Positions 26,593 to 34,769 of a stretch of 64,000 nt of DNA are shown here, piece after piece (the stretch's first letter is position 1; each line of letters opens with the position of its first letter). The stretch is from positions 4,415,010 to 4,479,009 of the forward strand of contig NZ_LT669941.1 of assembly GCF_900128505.1 (NCBI RefSeq). The letters run 5' to 3'. This DNA is from Parabacteroides timonensis (GTDB lineage Bacteria > Bacteroidota > Bacteroidia > Bacteroidales > Tannerellaceae). Under the pieces are notes generated by a model that was not told the origin of the DNA, did no database searches, and worked only from the letters and a program-made list of their open reading frames with translations. Made by a program: the position numbers and the translations under genes.

Positions 26593-27753
26593 ATGATGAA
26601 ACAAATATCTGCACAATTACTGCTTGTTTTCGGAATATGCATGCTGTTATTCACCGCGTGTAATAATGCATCCGATTTTACCGTGAAAGGAGTTGTTTCC
26701 GGAGCTGATGGGCAGACCATGTATCTGGAGAACGTCGGTATATCGAATGTCGAGACTCTTGACTCTGTCAAGCTGACGGCTGCCGGTAAATTCAAATTCA
26801 ATCATAAACGTCCGGCGTTTCCTGATTTTTATCGTTTGCGCCTGAATAACCAGCGGATTAATTTTGCGATCGATTCGGTTGAGACGATCACGATTGCTGC
26901 CGATGCAGGTACATTTGCTACTTCATATACCGTGGAAGGTTCTGAAAATTCGAAAGCGATCAAAGCGATTACCCTGGCACAATTAGATGCTAACCAGGCT
27001 ATCGGCAGGTTGCGTAAAGAATATGAAGATAAACATATAGCGGACACGACTTATCGTGCAAGAATACTGGAAACGGCAGAGGCCTATAAAGATGTTGCCC
27101 GTAAATATATTTACTCGGCACCGATGTCGACTGCTGCTTACTTTGCGTTATTCCAGCAGATTGACGGTCTGTTGTTCTTCGACCTGTATGACAAGAATGA
27201 TGTGAAGGCTTATGGTGCCGTAGCAACCAGCTACGATCATTTCTATCCGGGAAGTCCCCGTTCCAAACATCTGTATAATCTGACACTACAGTCGATGAAG
27301 GTGCTTCGTGCCCAGCGTCCGGTGAACTTTGATAATGTGAAAACAACCGAGGTGAGCTTCCTCGATATTGAACTGCCGAACCTGAAAGGGGAAGTGGTGA
27401 AGTTGTCGTCGGTGGCTGAAGGTAAACCGGTTGTGATCAATTTTACTGCTTATCAGGCAGAATGGTCGCCGGCTTTGAATATGACTTTGGGAGAACTCTA
27501 TACAAAGTATCATGGACAGGGATTGGATATTTATCAGATATCTTTGGATTCCGATGTCCATTTCTGGAAAAATGCTGCTTCTAATCTGCCTTGGGTTACC
27601 GTGCGTGATCCGCAGTCGGTTTATTCGCAGATTGCAGGATTGTATAACGTGAAGCAACTCCCCGCGATTTTCATACTCGATCGCAAAGGCAACCTGGTTA
27701 AACGTGTGGATGACGTGAAAACCTTGGAAGCCGATGTGAAAGCAGTACTTTAA
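26593..27753 (+). CDS. Lipoprotein with thioredoxin-like fold (no CXXC)
   Basis: A 386-residue protein with a lipobox (LLFTACNN). Residues about 20-110 match the beta-rich N-terminal region (DUF4369-like) found before thioredoxin domains in many Bacteroidetes proteins (FTVKGVVSGADGQTMYLENVG). Residues about 255-385 resemble an AhpC/TlpA-type thioredoxin domain (PNLKGEVVKLSSVAEGKPVVINFTA and YNVKQLPAIFILDRKGN with its cis-Pro). Where TlpA-like proteins have WCxxC, this one has AEWSPAL with no cysteine, so it cannot be a normal disulfide reductase. It starts at the tandem ATG after AAAGAAGAA. Its role may be structural or chaperone-like. Confidence 0.82.
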   Translation: MMKQISAQLLLVFGICMLLFTACNNASDFTVKGVVSGADGQTMYLENVGISNVETLDSVKLTAAGKFKFNHKRPAFPDFYRLRLNNQRINFAIDSVETITIAADAGTFATSYTVEGSENSKAIKAITLAQLDANQAIGRLRKEYEDKHIADTTYRARILETAEAYKDVARKYIYSAPMSTAAYFALFQQIDGLLFFDLYDKNDVKAYGAVATSYDHFYPGSPRSKHLYNLTLQSMKVLRAQRPVNFDNVKTTEVSFLDIELPNLKGEVVKLSSVAEGKPVVINFTAYQAEWSPALNMTLGELYTKYHGQGLDIYQISLDSDVHFWKNAASNLPWVTVRDPQSVYSQIAGLYNVKQLPAIFILDRKGNLVKRVDDVKTLEADVKAVL

Positions 27754-27802
27754 TGTATCGCGCTAACAATCAGATTTATATGTTGTAAAGCACTTGCGAA
27801 GG

Positions 27803-27834
27803 TTTGTTCATTTTGAAAAGATGTCTTATCTTTG
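27803..27834 (+). promoter_or_regulatory. greA promoter
   Basis: TTTG at 27803-27806, 20 bp, then TATCTTTG at 27827-27834: a perfect Bacteroides-type promoter. Predicted start is near 27841, giving a leader of about 105 nt that contains the hairpin at 27860-27897. Confidence 0.75.
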
Positions 27835-27859
27835 CGTAGTCTTAAATAGAGAGAAAGAG

Positions 27860-27897
27860 GAGTTCCGGCCAGGTTGTTGGTCGGGATTCTTTTTTTA
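27860..27897 (+). terminator. Terminator-like hairpin in the greA leader
   Basis: The stem GAGTTCCGGCC / GGTCGGGATTC is followed by at least seven T residues. It lies between the promoter and the greA start codon (27947), with no second consensus promoter after it. It may act as an attenuator, or release a short RNA of about 55-60 nt. Confidence 0.7.
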
Positions 27898-27946
27898 TAT
27901 GTGGTATAAATATTAATTTAATAATCAATAATTAGGAGGATTTAGT

Positions 27947-28417
27947 ATGGCTGTTAGTTATATGACAGAAGACGGCTACAATAAGCTTTTAGCTGAGATC
28001 AACTATTTGGAAACCGTGAAACGTCCTGAGATTTCTGCCCAGATTGCTGAAGCCAGAGATAAAGGAGATTTGTCTGAAAATGCAGAATATGATGCTGCAA
28101 AAGAAGCTCAGGGTATAATGGAAGCAAAGCTGTCACAGTTGAAAGGTTTGTTGGCCAACGCTCGTTTGATCGACGAAACACGTGTTCAGACGAACGAAGT
28201 TCAGATTTTGAACAAAGTAAAGATCAAGAATACGAAAAACAATGCTGTGATGACGTACACTTTAGTGTCTGATTCGGAAGCGAACCTGAAAGAAGGTAAG
28301 ATTTCTGTCAGCACTCCGATCGCTCAGGGACTGATGGGCAAGAAAGTTGGTGACGTAGTGGAAATCAAAGTTCCATCGGGGTTAATGACTTTCGAAGTAA
28401 TGGAAATTTCAATTTAA
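27947..28417 (+). CDS. greA: Transcription elongation factor GreA
   Basis: A 156-residue protein that rescues backtracked RNA polymerase by stimulating transcript cleavage. It has the N-terminal coiled coil (residues about 1-75, with EARDKGDLSENAEYDAAKEAQG, the acidic tip that enters the secondary channel) and the C-terminal FKBP-like domain (PIAQGLMGKKVGDVVEIKVP). A strong AGGAGG ribosome-binding site precedes the ATG. It is followed 11 bp later by the HIT protein gene. Confidence 0.97.
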   Translation: MAVSYMTEDGYNKLLAEINYLETVKRPEISAQIAEARDKGDLSENAEYDAAKEAQGIMEAKLSQLKGLLANARLIDETRVQTNEVQILNKVKIKNTKNNAVMTYTLVSDSEANLKEGKISVSTPIAQGLMGKKVGDVVEIKVPSGLMTFEVMEISI

Positions 28418-28428
28418 TACAATAAGAT

Positions 28429-28824
28429 ATGGCAACAATATTCAGTAGAATAGTGGCTGGTGAGATACCTTGCCATAAAGTTGCGGAAGACGAAGAATTC
28501 TTTGCCTTCCTGGATATTAACCCGGTTGCAAAAGGGCATACATTGGTGATTCCAAAGAAGGAAATTGATTACATTTTTGATCTGGAAGACGCATTGTTAG
28601 GGCGAATGATGGCTTTTGCCAAGCGTGTAGCCCGTGCTCAGGAAGCAGCTATTCCCTGTAAGCGTGTAGGGATGGCTGTGATGGGGCTGGAGGTGCCTCA
28701 TGCCCATATCCATCTGATCCCTATAACGAAGGAATCTGATATGTATTTTGGAGGTGAAAAATTGACAATAAGTCAGGATGAATTATCTTCAATCGCCGCC
28801 TTGATAAGAAAAGCGTACAAATAA
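28429..28824 (+). CDS. HIT-family nucleotide hydrolase
   Basis: A 131-residue histidine-triad protein of the Hint/PKCI branch. It has FSRIVAGEIPCHKV at the N-terminus, FLDINPVAKGHTLVIPKKE, and the catalytic HxHxH signature VPHAHIHLIPI. Such proteins hydrolyse adenosine phosphoramidates and related nucleotides. It is co-transcribed with greA (11-bp gap) and followed by a terminator. Confidence 0.94.
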   Translation: MATIFSRIVAGEIPCHKVAEDEEFFAFLDINPVAKGHTLVIPKKEIDYIFDLEDALLGRMMAFAKRVARAQEAAIPCKRVGMAVMGLEVPHAHIHLIPITKESDMYFGGEKLTISQDELSSIAALIRKAYK

Positions 28825-28867
28825 TTGGTGAAAGTCTTTTTTTATTAAAAATAATACGTATATTTGT

Positions 28868-28916
28868 AACCACTATTTCTGTGTAACCTTAAGGGGCCCA
28901 GAGATAGTGGTTTTTT
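28868..28916 (+). terminator. greA/HIT operon terminator
   Basis: The stem AACCACTATTTCTG with CAGAGATAGTGGTT (one bulged position) is followed by TTTTTT, about 45 bp past the HIT gene stop. Confidence 0.85.
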
Positions 28917-28960
28917 AAATGATTCATTAGTGGTTTTTACTCATAAATTTGTTAACCTTA

Positions 28961-29000
28961 GAAGAAAGGCCCCTCTGAGACAGAGCGGCCTTCTTTTTTT
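28961..29000. terminator. Second, probably bidirectional terminator between HIT and pspC genes
   Basis: A stem of AGAAAGGCC plus CTCTG on the left with CAGAG plus GGCCTTCTTT on the right, followed by T residues on the plus strand; A residues on its left side serve the minus strand less well. It separates the convergent HIT and PspC-protein genes. Confidence 0.75.
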
Positions 29001-29037
29001 AAACACACATTTTAAACGATAATCATTTTATTTCCTT

Positions 29038-30132
29038 CTATATATGTATAGAGTAACCGTTTTGCCAGAAATAAGGAGTAAGAGCCGGTAATCCTACATG
29101 TACGAAATAGATCACACAACCAGCCAGTGCGATTATCCATAAGACAAGTAATGTCCATTTTGCTGAATTGGGAAGCGGTTTCAGATTGAACAGTTGTCCG
29201 CATATAGCATAAAGCAGGGAGATTGCCGGTATGCCAATCAATAATATAGTGCCGATGCAACCGATGATGACCATATAAACAGGCTCTCCATTATATAAAT
29301 CCATTCCGAACGGTGAAAGATGATACAGAACACTGGCTCCGCCTCCGAGTAATGCGACCGTTACAATGAATAATATGAATACAACGAGCAGGAGAGGAGG
29401 TAATAGAATAATACCCGCCAATATAGCACCGAATTTCAGGATGAAGCCGAACACTGTAACAAACAGGTCAGCTATTTTTTGAAAAAAACTTCTTGGCTTA
29501 TCAGAACTGATATAATCGTTTACGTTATTCGATACCTTTTCGAAACCGTCTGTAACAGTTTGTCCGATAGTTTCAAGTGTGACGCTTTTCCCCCGCATGA
29601 TTAATCGATCGGCTGCCGTTCTTGCTAACGGCATTACCAACCAGAGTACGAGATATAAAATAGCCATCCAATGTACGAAAGGAATAAAGAGTAATAGGAT
29701 CATGGCTAACCTGACGGCTGTGGCATCCCAGCCCATATAAGCGGCAATGCCAGCTGCAACTCCACCGATCACCCGGTTGTCGGGATCACGCATCAGTTTT
29801 TTCTTACCGGTAATGACCTGTTCCTGGAATACGCGTTTACCCGTAGTCTCTTTTTCATCTTCTTTCTCTTCTTCAAATATTTCCTCCGGTTTTCCCATGC
29901 GGTTGATGACCTCTTCGACATGTTCGATCGTGATGACTTCATGACCCAGGCGGACCCGTTCGCCGAAAAGTTCGGATATGCGCATTTCGAAATCGTTCAT
30001 GATCTCTTCGGATCCCTCTTCTTTGCGGAAATGTATACGCAAATTGGAGAGATATTTATCTAATAGCTGATATGCATCTTCGTCAATGTGGAAAACTGTT
30101 CCTCCCAAATTAACAGTAAGTGTCTTCTTCAT
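29038..30132 (-). CDS. PspC-domain membrane protein
   Basis: A 364-residue inner-membrane protein. Residues 1-95 are a soluble region beginning KKTLTVNLGGTVFHIDEDAYQLLDKYL. A PspC domain (about 110-175, LMRDPDNRVIGGVAAGIAAYMGWDATAVRL then a transmembrane hairpin) follows, and further transmembrane helices are at about 225-270, 285-310 and 325-355. PspC proteins take part in envelope-stress signalling. The gene is 12 bp downstream of the PadR regulator, an arrangement common in Bacteroidetes. Confidence 0.88.
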   Translation of the reverse strand: MKKTLTVNLGGTVFHIDEDAYQLLDKYLSNLRIHFRKEEGSEEIMNDFEMRISELFGERVRLGHEVITIEHVEEVINRMGKPEEIFEEEKEDEKETTGKRVFQEQVITGKKKLMRDPDNRVIGGVAAGIAAYMGWDATAVRLAMILLLFIPFVHWMAILYLVLWLVMPLARTAADRLIMRGKSVTLETIGQTVTDGFEKVSNNVNDYISSDKPRSFFQKIADLFVTVFGFILKFGAILAGIILLPPLLLVVFILFIVTVALLGGGASVLYHLSPFGMDLYNGEPVYMVIIGCIGTILLIGIPAISLLYAICGQLFNLKPLPNSAKWTLLVLWIIALAGCVIYFVHVGLPALTPYFWQNGYSIHI

Positions 30133-30144
30133 TGTTTTGCTGTT

Positions 30145-30471
30145 TTAATTGTTTCTGATGTGGTTGATTGTTTCGTTTAGTTCCTGCCAGGAGTTTTCCA
30201 GTTCTCCGAGAAATTCTTCACCTTTCTCTGTGAGTTGGTAATACTTGCGAGGCGGTCCCTGAGTCGATTCTATCCACTGATAACTTAATAATTCGCTGTT
30301 CTTTAACCGGGTTAAAAGGGGATATAAGGTGCCTTCAACTACAATCAATTTAGCCTCTTGTAACTTCTGAATAATGTCAGAGGTGTAAGCCGGCTCTTTC
30401 TTGAGAAGCAGGAGGATACAATACTCCAGTGTCCCTTTTCTCATTTGTGATTTTACGTTCTCTGCATTCAT
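30145..30471 (-). CDS. PadR-family transcriptional regulator
   Basis: A 108-residue winged-helix repressor of the PadR s1 type. Seen: MRKGTLEYCILLLLKKEPAYTSDIIQKLQEA, VVEGTLYPLLTRLKNSELLSYQWIESTQGPPRKYYQLTEKG, the whole winged helix with its tyrosine-rich wing. It is the first gene of the operon with the PspC protein. A dyad of the ATGT...ACAT type sits in its promoter (30498-30526), so it is probably autoregulated. Confidence 0.93.
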   Translation of the reverse strand: MNAENVKSQMRKGTLEYCILLLLKKEPAYTSDIIQKLQEAKLIVVEGTLYPLLTRLKNSELLSYQWIESTQGPPRKYYQLTEKGEEFLGELENSWQELNETINHIRNN

Positions 30472-30490
30472 CTCTTATAGTTTTATGATG

Positions 30491-30526
30491 CAAATATATG
30501 TATTGCCTATGTACTATGCAATACAT
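30491..30526 (-). promoter_or_regulatory. padR-pspC promoter with overlapping dyad (putative PadR operator)
   Basis: On the minus strand the -33 is ATTG (complement of 30519-30522), followed by 20 bp and TATATTTG (complement of 30491-30498). A perfect 9-bp dyad ATGTATTGC / GCAATACAT with an 11-bp spacer (30498-30526) fills the interval between the boxes. PadR proteins bind dyads of this form, so a bound repressor would block the promoter. Confidence 0.65.
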
Positions 30527-30635
30527 ACTACTATATTTATTCTATTTTAACATGCTCTTTCTATTGTGTCCGTAATATGTCGGAAATGTTTTTTGCACAA
30601 AAAGTGCGATTGTGTGTAAAAAAAGGAGGGAATGT

Positions 30636-30666
30636 GTTGCTATTCAGTAGGAAAGCCGTACTTTTG
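30636..30666 (+). promoter_or_regulatory. Promoter of the long-chain acyl-CoA ligase gene
   Basis: GTTG at 30636-30639, 19 bp, then TACTTTTG at 30659-30666; the ATG follows 26 bp later. This decides the start codon of the gene. Confidence 0.65.
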
Positions 30667-30691
30667 TTGTATCAATTCAAAAAGAAGAATT

Positions 30692-32500
30692 ATGGTATAT
30701 TACCACTATGCCGAGTTAATTCACCGGCAGGCTGAAAAATATGGCTCGCGTACAGCTTTGAAATACCGCGATAATGAAAGCGGAAAATGGTTAAAGATCT
30801 CATGGAGAGATTTCTCTGAGTATGTAATGCTTACAGCAAAAGCGATGGCAGAGTTTGGAATAGAGGTACAGGAGAAAATTGGTATCTATTCTCAGAACAT
30901 GCCGCAATGTTTGTTTACCGATTTTGGAGCTTATGGCAACCGGGTAGTCTCTATCCCTATGTATGCCACTAATTCTCCGGCCCAGATAGAATATATTATC
31001 AATGATGCGGATATACACACCTTATTTGTGGGCGAACAGTTACAATATAATAATGCCTTTAAAGTCCAGAAAGAATCATCTGTGTTAAAACGCCTGGTGG
31101 TATTTGACTCAGCTGTTAAATTCAATCCGGACGATAAAACGTCTATCTATTTCGATGATTTTTTGCGTTTGGGGGATAATGCACATGCGGAGACTACCGT
31201 AAAGATCCGTACCAATGAAGCTACTCCTGATGACGTAGCAACTATCATGTATACTTCCGGTACTACCGGCGAATCGAAAGGGGTTATTCTCCACCATTTC
31301 AATTATCTGGAAGCAATGCGCATTCATGATATCCGTCTGCCGATGGTAAACGACAAGGATACGTCGATGTGTTTCCTGCCTTTAACCCATATCTTTGAAA
31401 AGGCCTGGACTTATTACTGTCTGCATAAAGGGGTGAAGATAGCCATCAATCAGGATCCGAAGCAGATCCAGAAAACATTGCCGGAGGTTCATCCGACCTT
31501 GATGTGTAATGTACCTCGTTTCTGGGAAAAAGTATATGTAGGAGTTCATGAGAAGATCAATTCTTCTGCTCCTTTTATGAAAAAGATTTTCCTGGATGCA
31601 ATAGAAACAGGACGTTTATATAATCTGGAATATAAGAATAAAGGACTTCAGGCTCCTTTCTGTCTGAAATCCAAGTTTAAATTTTACGACAAGACTGTTT
31701 TCACTTTGTTGAAAAAGGTATTGGGTATCGAAAGGGGACGTCTGTTTCCTGTGGCCGGTGCTCCATTGTCCGATACGGTGAACGAATTCCTGCAGTCTGT
31801 TAATATCCCTATTGTTTATGGCTATGGCTTGAGTGAGACTACGGCAACCGTATGTTTCTATCCGGAGATAGGTTTCCAGTTTGGTTCTATCGGTGAAACC
31901 ATGCCGGGTGTGGAAGTGAAAATAGATGAAAGCAATGGTGAAATCCTGGTAAAAGGAAAGACGGTAACAACCGGATATTATAACAAGCCGGAAGAAAACG
32001 CCCGTTCGTTTACGGAAGACGGATTTTTCCGTACTGGAGATGCCGGACGCCTGGAAGGTAATGTGTTGTTCTTTACAGAGCGCATCAAGGACCTTTATAA
32101 AACATCCAATGGTAAATACATTGCTCCCCAGGCCATCGAGATGGAGATGAGTAGTGATAAATATATCGAGCAGATTGCTGTTATCGGCGATCAGCGTAAG
32201 TTTGTCAGTGCTTTGATCGTTCCGGCTTATCCTTTATTGGAAGAGTATGCTGAGAAGAAAGGTATAACATACGGCAGTCGTGAAGAATTGGTTGCCAACA
32301 ATGATATTATCCGTCTGATAGAATCGCATATTGAAGAACATCAGAAGAATCTGGCTTCTTATGAAAAGATCAAGCGGTTTACTTTGCTTCCCCAACCGTT
32401 TACTATGGAAGGGCGTGAGCTGACCGATACCTTGAAATTACGACGTCCGGTTGTCCTGCAGAAATATGCCGATCAGATTGAAGCGATGTATGCAGAGTAA
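30692..32500 (+). CDS. Long-chain fatty acid--CoA ligase
   Basis: A 602-residue AMP-forming ligase of the long-chain branch. Motifs: YTSGTTGESKGVILHH (Tyr187 begins the P-loop), FLPLTHIFEKAWTYYCLHKG, YGYGLSETTATVCFYP, FRTGDAG, and ERIKDLYKTSNGKYIAPQAIE. It converts free fatty acids to acyl-CoA. The start at 30692 (MVYYHYAEL) is chosen because a TACTTTTG promoter element at 30659-30666, with GTTG 19 bp before it, lies inside the longer open frame that begins at 30632. It is the second acyl-CoA ligase in the window and not closely similar to the first. Confidence 0.92.
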   Translation: MVYYHYAELIHRQAEKYGSRTALKYRDNESGKWLKISWRDFSEYVMLTAKAMAEFGIEVQEKIGIYSQNMPQCLFTDFGAYGNRVVSIPMYATNSPAQIEYIINDADIHTLFVGEQLQYNNAFKVQKESSVLKRLVVFDSAVKFNPDDKTSIYFDDFLRLGDNAHAETTVKIRTNEATPDDVATIMYTSGTTGESKGVILHHFNYLEAMRIHDIRLPMVNDKDTSMCFLPLTHIFEKAWTYYCLHKGVKIAINQDPKQIQKTLPEVHPTLMCNVPRFWEKVYVGVHEKINSSAPFMKKIFLDAIETGRLYNLEYKNKGLQAPFCLKSKFKFYDKTVFTLLKKVLGIERGRLFPVAGAPLSDTVNEFLQSVNIPIVYGYGLSETTATVCFYPEIGFQFGSIGETMPGVEVKIDESNGEILVKGKTVTTGYYNKPEENARSFTEDGFFRTGDAGRLEGNVLFFTERIKDLYKTSNGKYIAPQAIEMEMSSDKYIEQIAVIGDQRKFVSALIVPAYPLLEEYAEKKGITYGSREELVANNDIIRLIESHIEEHQKNLASYEKIKRFTLLPQPFTMEGRELTDTLKLRRPVVLQKYADQIEAMYAE

Positions 32501-32517
32501 ACTGACGATTAATTTTC

Positions 32518-32525
32518 TATCTTTG
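32518..32525 (+). promoter_or_regulatory. prfB promoter -7 element
   Basis: TATCTTTG, a full consensus match, 28 bp before the prfB ATG. There is no clear -33 box. It suggests that prfB is transcribed separately from the ligase gene just upstream. Confidence 0.5.
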
Positions 32526-32552
32526 CACAAAATTTAAAAGAAGAACAAGAGT

Positions 32553-33678
32553 ATGATAACATCAGACCAACTACAGAATGTGTTGGAGCGCGAGCTCGCG
32601 CTGAGGGGGTATCTTTGACATAGATGGTAAGACCATCCAGTTAGAAGAAGAAGAATTGCGTACGCAGGACCCCGGTTTCTGGGAGGATGCCAAGCGGGCA
32701 GAGGCTCAGATGAAGAAAGTGAGGGAACTGAAAAAGTGGATTGAACTTTATAACGAGGTTCATGATGCCGCAGAAGAGTTGCAGTTGTCTTATGATTATG
32801 TAAAAGAGGAAATTATCACTGAAGCTGAGGTTGATGCTGCTTACAACAAGGCGTTGGAACTGGTAGAAAACCTGGAATTCCGGAATATGCTTCGTGATGA
32901 GGCCGATCAAATGAGTTGTGTCCTTAAGATCAACTCCGGAGCCGGCGGTACCGAAAGCCAGGACTGGGCTTCCATGCTGATGCGAATGTATCTGCGTTAT
33001 GCTGAATCCAATAATTATAAAGTCTCTATCGCCAACTTACAGGAAGGGGATGAAGCCGGTATAAAAACGGTAACGATCAACATCGAAGGTGATTATGCAT
33101 TCGGTTACCTGAAAAGTGAGAATGGTGTACATCGCCTGGTTCGTGTCTCTCCGTATAATGCACAGGGAAAACGTATGACTTCTTTCGCTTCCGTGTTTGT
33201 CACTCCGTTGGTGGACGATACGATCGAAGTGAAGATTGAAACTGCGGCAATTTCGTGGGATACGTTCCGTTCGGGAGGTGCCGGTGGACAGAATGTGAAC
33301 AAGGTGGAATCCGGTGTTCGTCTGCGTTACCAGTTTAAAGATCCTTACACAGGTGAGGAGGAAGAGATCCTGATCGAAAACACGGAAACGCGCGACCAGC
33401 CTAAGAACCGTGAAAACGCGATGCGTCAGTTGCGTTCCATCCTGTATGATAAAGAGTTGAAACATCGTCTGGCTGAACAAGCCAAGATTGAAGCCGGTAA
33501 GAAAAAGATCGAATGGGGATCACAAATCCGTAGCTACGTCTTTGACGACCGTCGTGTGAAAGACCACCGTACCAACTATCAGACTTCTGATGTGAACGGT
33601 GTCATGGATGGCAAGATCGACGAATTCATCAAGGCTTATCTGATGGAATTTGGTGGTGAGGAAGCTGCTGAAAAGTAA
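32553..33678 (+). CDS. prfB: Peptide chain release factor 2 with programmed +1 frameshift
   Basis: RF2 (about 374 residues after the shift) reads UGA and UAA and releases the finished peptide. Translation starts at the ATG at 32553. After 21 codons the frame meets TGA at 32616-32618, preceded by CTT and by an internal Shine-Dalgarno AGGGGG at 32604-32609; ribosomes slip +1 on CTT and continue at GAC (32617). This is the classical RF2 autoregulatory site, so the ORF is not broken. The GGQ catalytic motif is at residues 244-246 (GGAGGQNVNKVES). It is followed by the tRNA gene. Confidence 0.97.
32604..32618 (+). promoter_or_regulatory. RF2 programmed frameshift site
   Basis: AGGGGG TAT CTT TGA C: internal SD, 3-nt spacer, slippery CTT, in-frame UGA. 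When RF2 is scarce the UGA is read slowly and the ribosome shifts +1, producing more RF2. Confidence 0.95.
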
Positions 33679-33694
33679 AGTTTTCACAAGAATA

Positions 33695-33726
33695 CTTGCA
33701 AAATCCGATTAAATGTCGTAATATTG
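33695..33726 (+). promoter_or_regulatory. tRNA promoter
   Basis: CTTG (33695-33698), 20 bp, then TAATATTG (33719-33726), one mismatch from TAnnTTTG, about 33 bp before the mature tRNA 5' end. Confidence 0.5.
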
Positions 33727-33758
33727 CACCCGATTTCAGAGTAACCCTCTGAAATACC

Positions 33759-33832
33759 GGTCCTATAGCTCAGTTGGTTAGAGCACCTGACTCATAATCA
33801 GGGAGTCCTTGGTTCAAGCCCAAGTGGGACCA
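33759..33832 (+). tRNA. tRNA with anticodon CAU (tRNA-Met, or tRNA-Ile2)
   Basis: A 74-nt cloverleaf. The acceptor stem GGTCCTA pairs with TGGGACC; the anticodon stem is CCTGA/TCAGG with loop CTCATAA (anticodon CAT at 33793-33795); the T arm is CTTGG-TTCAAGC-CCAAG; discriminator A, no encoded CCA. Elongator Met and lysidine-modified Ile2 tRNAs share this anticodon and I cannot separate them with certainty. The 3' half from 33790 is repeated at 39669-39712, marking it as the integration site of the island. Confidence 0.95.
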
Positions 33833-33833
33833 C
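33790..33833 (+). repeat. attL: 3' half of the tRNA
   Basis: This 44-bp core runs from the last base of the anticodon 5' stem to one base past the discriminator. It is identical to 39669-39712. The element thereby rebuilds a complete tRNA on its left side. Confidence 0.92.
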
Positions 33834-33843
33834 GTTGAGAATC

Positions 33844-33875
33844 AAGCAGTTGCTAAATAAGTGACTGCTTTTTTT
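33844..33875 (+). terminator. Terminator supplied by the island for the tRNA transcript
   Basis: The stem AAGCAGT/ACTGCTT is followed by seven or more T residues, immediately after the left core. The original tRNA terminator is probably the one now at 39716-39757, beyond the right core. Confidence 0.75.
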
Positions 33876-33881
33876 GTTTGC

Positions 33882-33906
33882 GGTGTTATGCAGGTGTTAT
33901 TGAATT
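33882..33906 (+). repeat. Left arm-type repeat (two GGTGTTAT words)
   Basis: This 25-bp sequence holds two GGTGTTAT words 10 bp apart, followed by TGAATT. It is repeated in the same orientation at 39522-39546 with only two mismatches. It lies 49 bp inside the left core; its position and duplication fit an integrase arm-binding site. Confidence 0.7.
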
Positions 33907-34086
33907 ACGTTTGTCTCTGTTTTGAGCGCTGGATATGCAGGATTTTTTCATGGCTGTCTGATCGAGGAACTTTCCAGTGAAGGGTGGGAGGGGTAATTGG
34001 TCTACTAATAATATATACGTTTCTGATCCTGAAATTTTTTTCATCAATTGTTTTCTACATATTTTGTATTAAACTTGGATAACGAG

Positions 34087-34112
34087 AGGGTCAAAAAATT
34101 AATTCTGACCCT
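34087..34112 (-). terminator. Terminator after the island cargo genes
   Basis: The stem AGGGTCA/TGACCCT with a 12-nt AT loop, 21 bp past the stop of the cargo gene at 34133. Confidence 0.6.
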
Positions 34113-34132
34113 TTTCGATTCATCTGAAATAA

Positions 34133-34705
34133 TTACCAATCACTGTGAACTGCCTTGTCTAAAACGCCTTCTAAAATCATTAAGATGGTACTGTTGACTG
34201 TGTATTCCAATGACTTTTTCGCTTTTTCGTTTTTCAGTTTTCCTTTCATATTGTAAATTGAAAATTCATCTCCTCCAATAGATATGGTATTCTTTTTAAT
34301 GAACATCTCTTGATATTTATGTGTTACAGTAGTCATTTTGTTTATAATTGGCGCATTTACTTTTATTTTGTTATCCTTAAATTCAAATACTAGCTTGAAT
34401 GAAATATCAAACGAATGAAAGTCTGTCCTTTTTACTCCTTTACCAACAGTACATGCTATTGAAACTTGCTTGTTTTCAACTGTTGATAAAACATCTTTGG
34501 GAGATGTAAAATGTTCTCCCACCGTTAACAGCACTTTCTCATAAAGATCTCTTTGGGAAAATTCGGGATAATCAAAAATGAGGTAGTCTGGAGTTTCTGG
34601 ATTGGTGCTTAACATACCTGACGGAGAAAGTACAAATATGTGACCTTCTGCAAAAGAGGTTAATGATACTATTAACATAGCCAATGTAAATAAACTTTTT
34701 TTCAT
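34133..34705 (-). CDS. Exported island cargo protein (DUF4468-like)
   Basis: A 190-residue protein with a Sec signal peptide (MKKSLFTLAMLIVSLTSFAEG). The middle region (YEKVLLTVGEHF, then SIACTVGKGV, HSFDISFKLVFEFKDNKIKVNAP) resembles the TBP-like DUF4468 domain of Bacteroidetes exported proteins; this is by pattern only. The mature protein should be periplasmic. It is the last cargo gene, 64 bp after the lipoprotein gene and probably co-transcribed with it. The function is unknown. As an exported island product it could alter the cell surface (inference). Confidence 0.72.
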   Translation of the reverse strand: MKKSLFTLAMLIVSLTSFAEGHIFVLSPSGMLSTNPETPDYLIFDYPEFSQRDLYEKVLLTVGEHFTSPKDVLSTVENKQVSIACTVGKGVKRTDFHSFDISFKLVFEFKDNKIKVNAPIINKMTTVTHKYQEMFIKKNTISIGGDEFSIYNMKGKLKNEKAKKSLEYTVNSTILMILEGVLDKAVHSDW

Positions 34706-34769
34706 GATCGTATTATTAGTGGATTAAAAAACATCTTGTATAAGAATGTTTGTATAGTATAGCTAAGTA

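Noticed and set aside
32581..32660. Frameshift mutation breaking prfB
   Set aside because: The sequence is the conserved programmed RF2 shift site with internal SD and slippery CTT-TGA, not damage.
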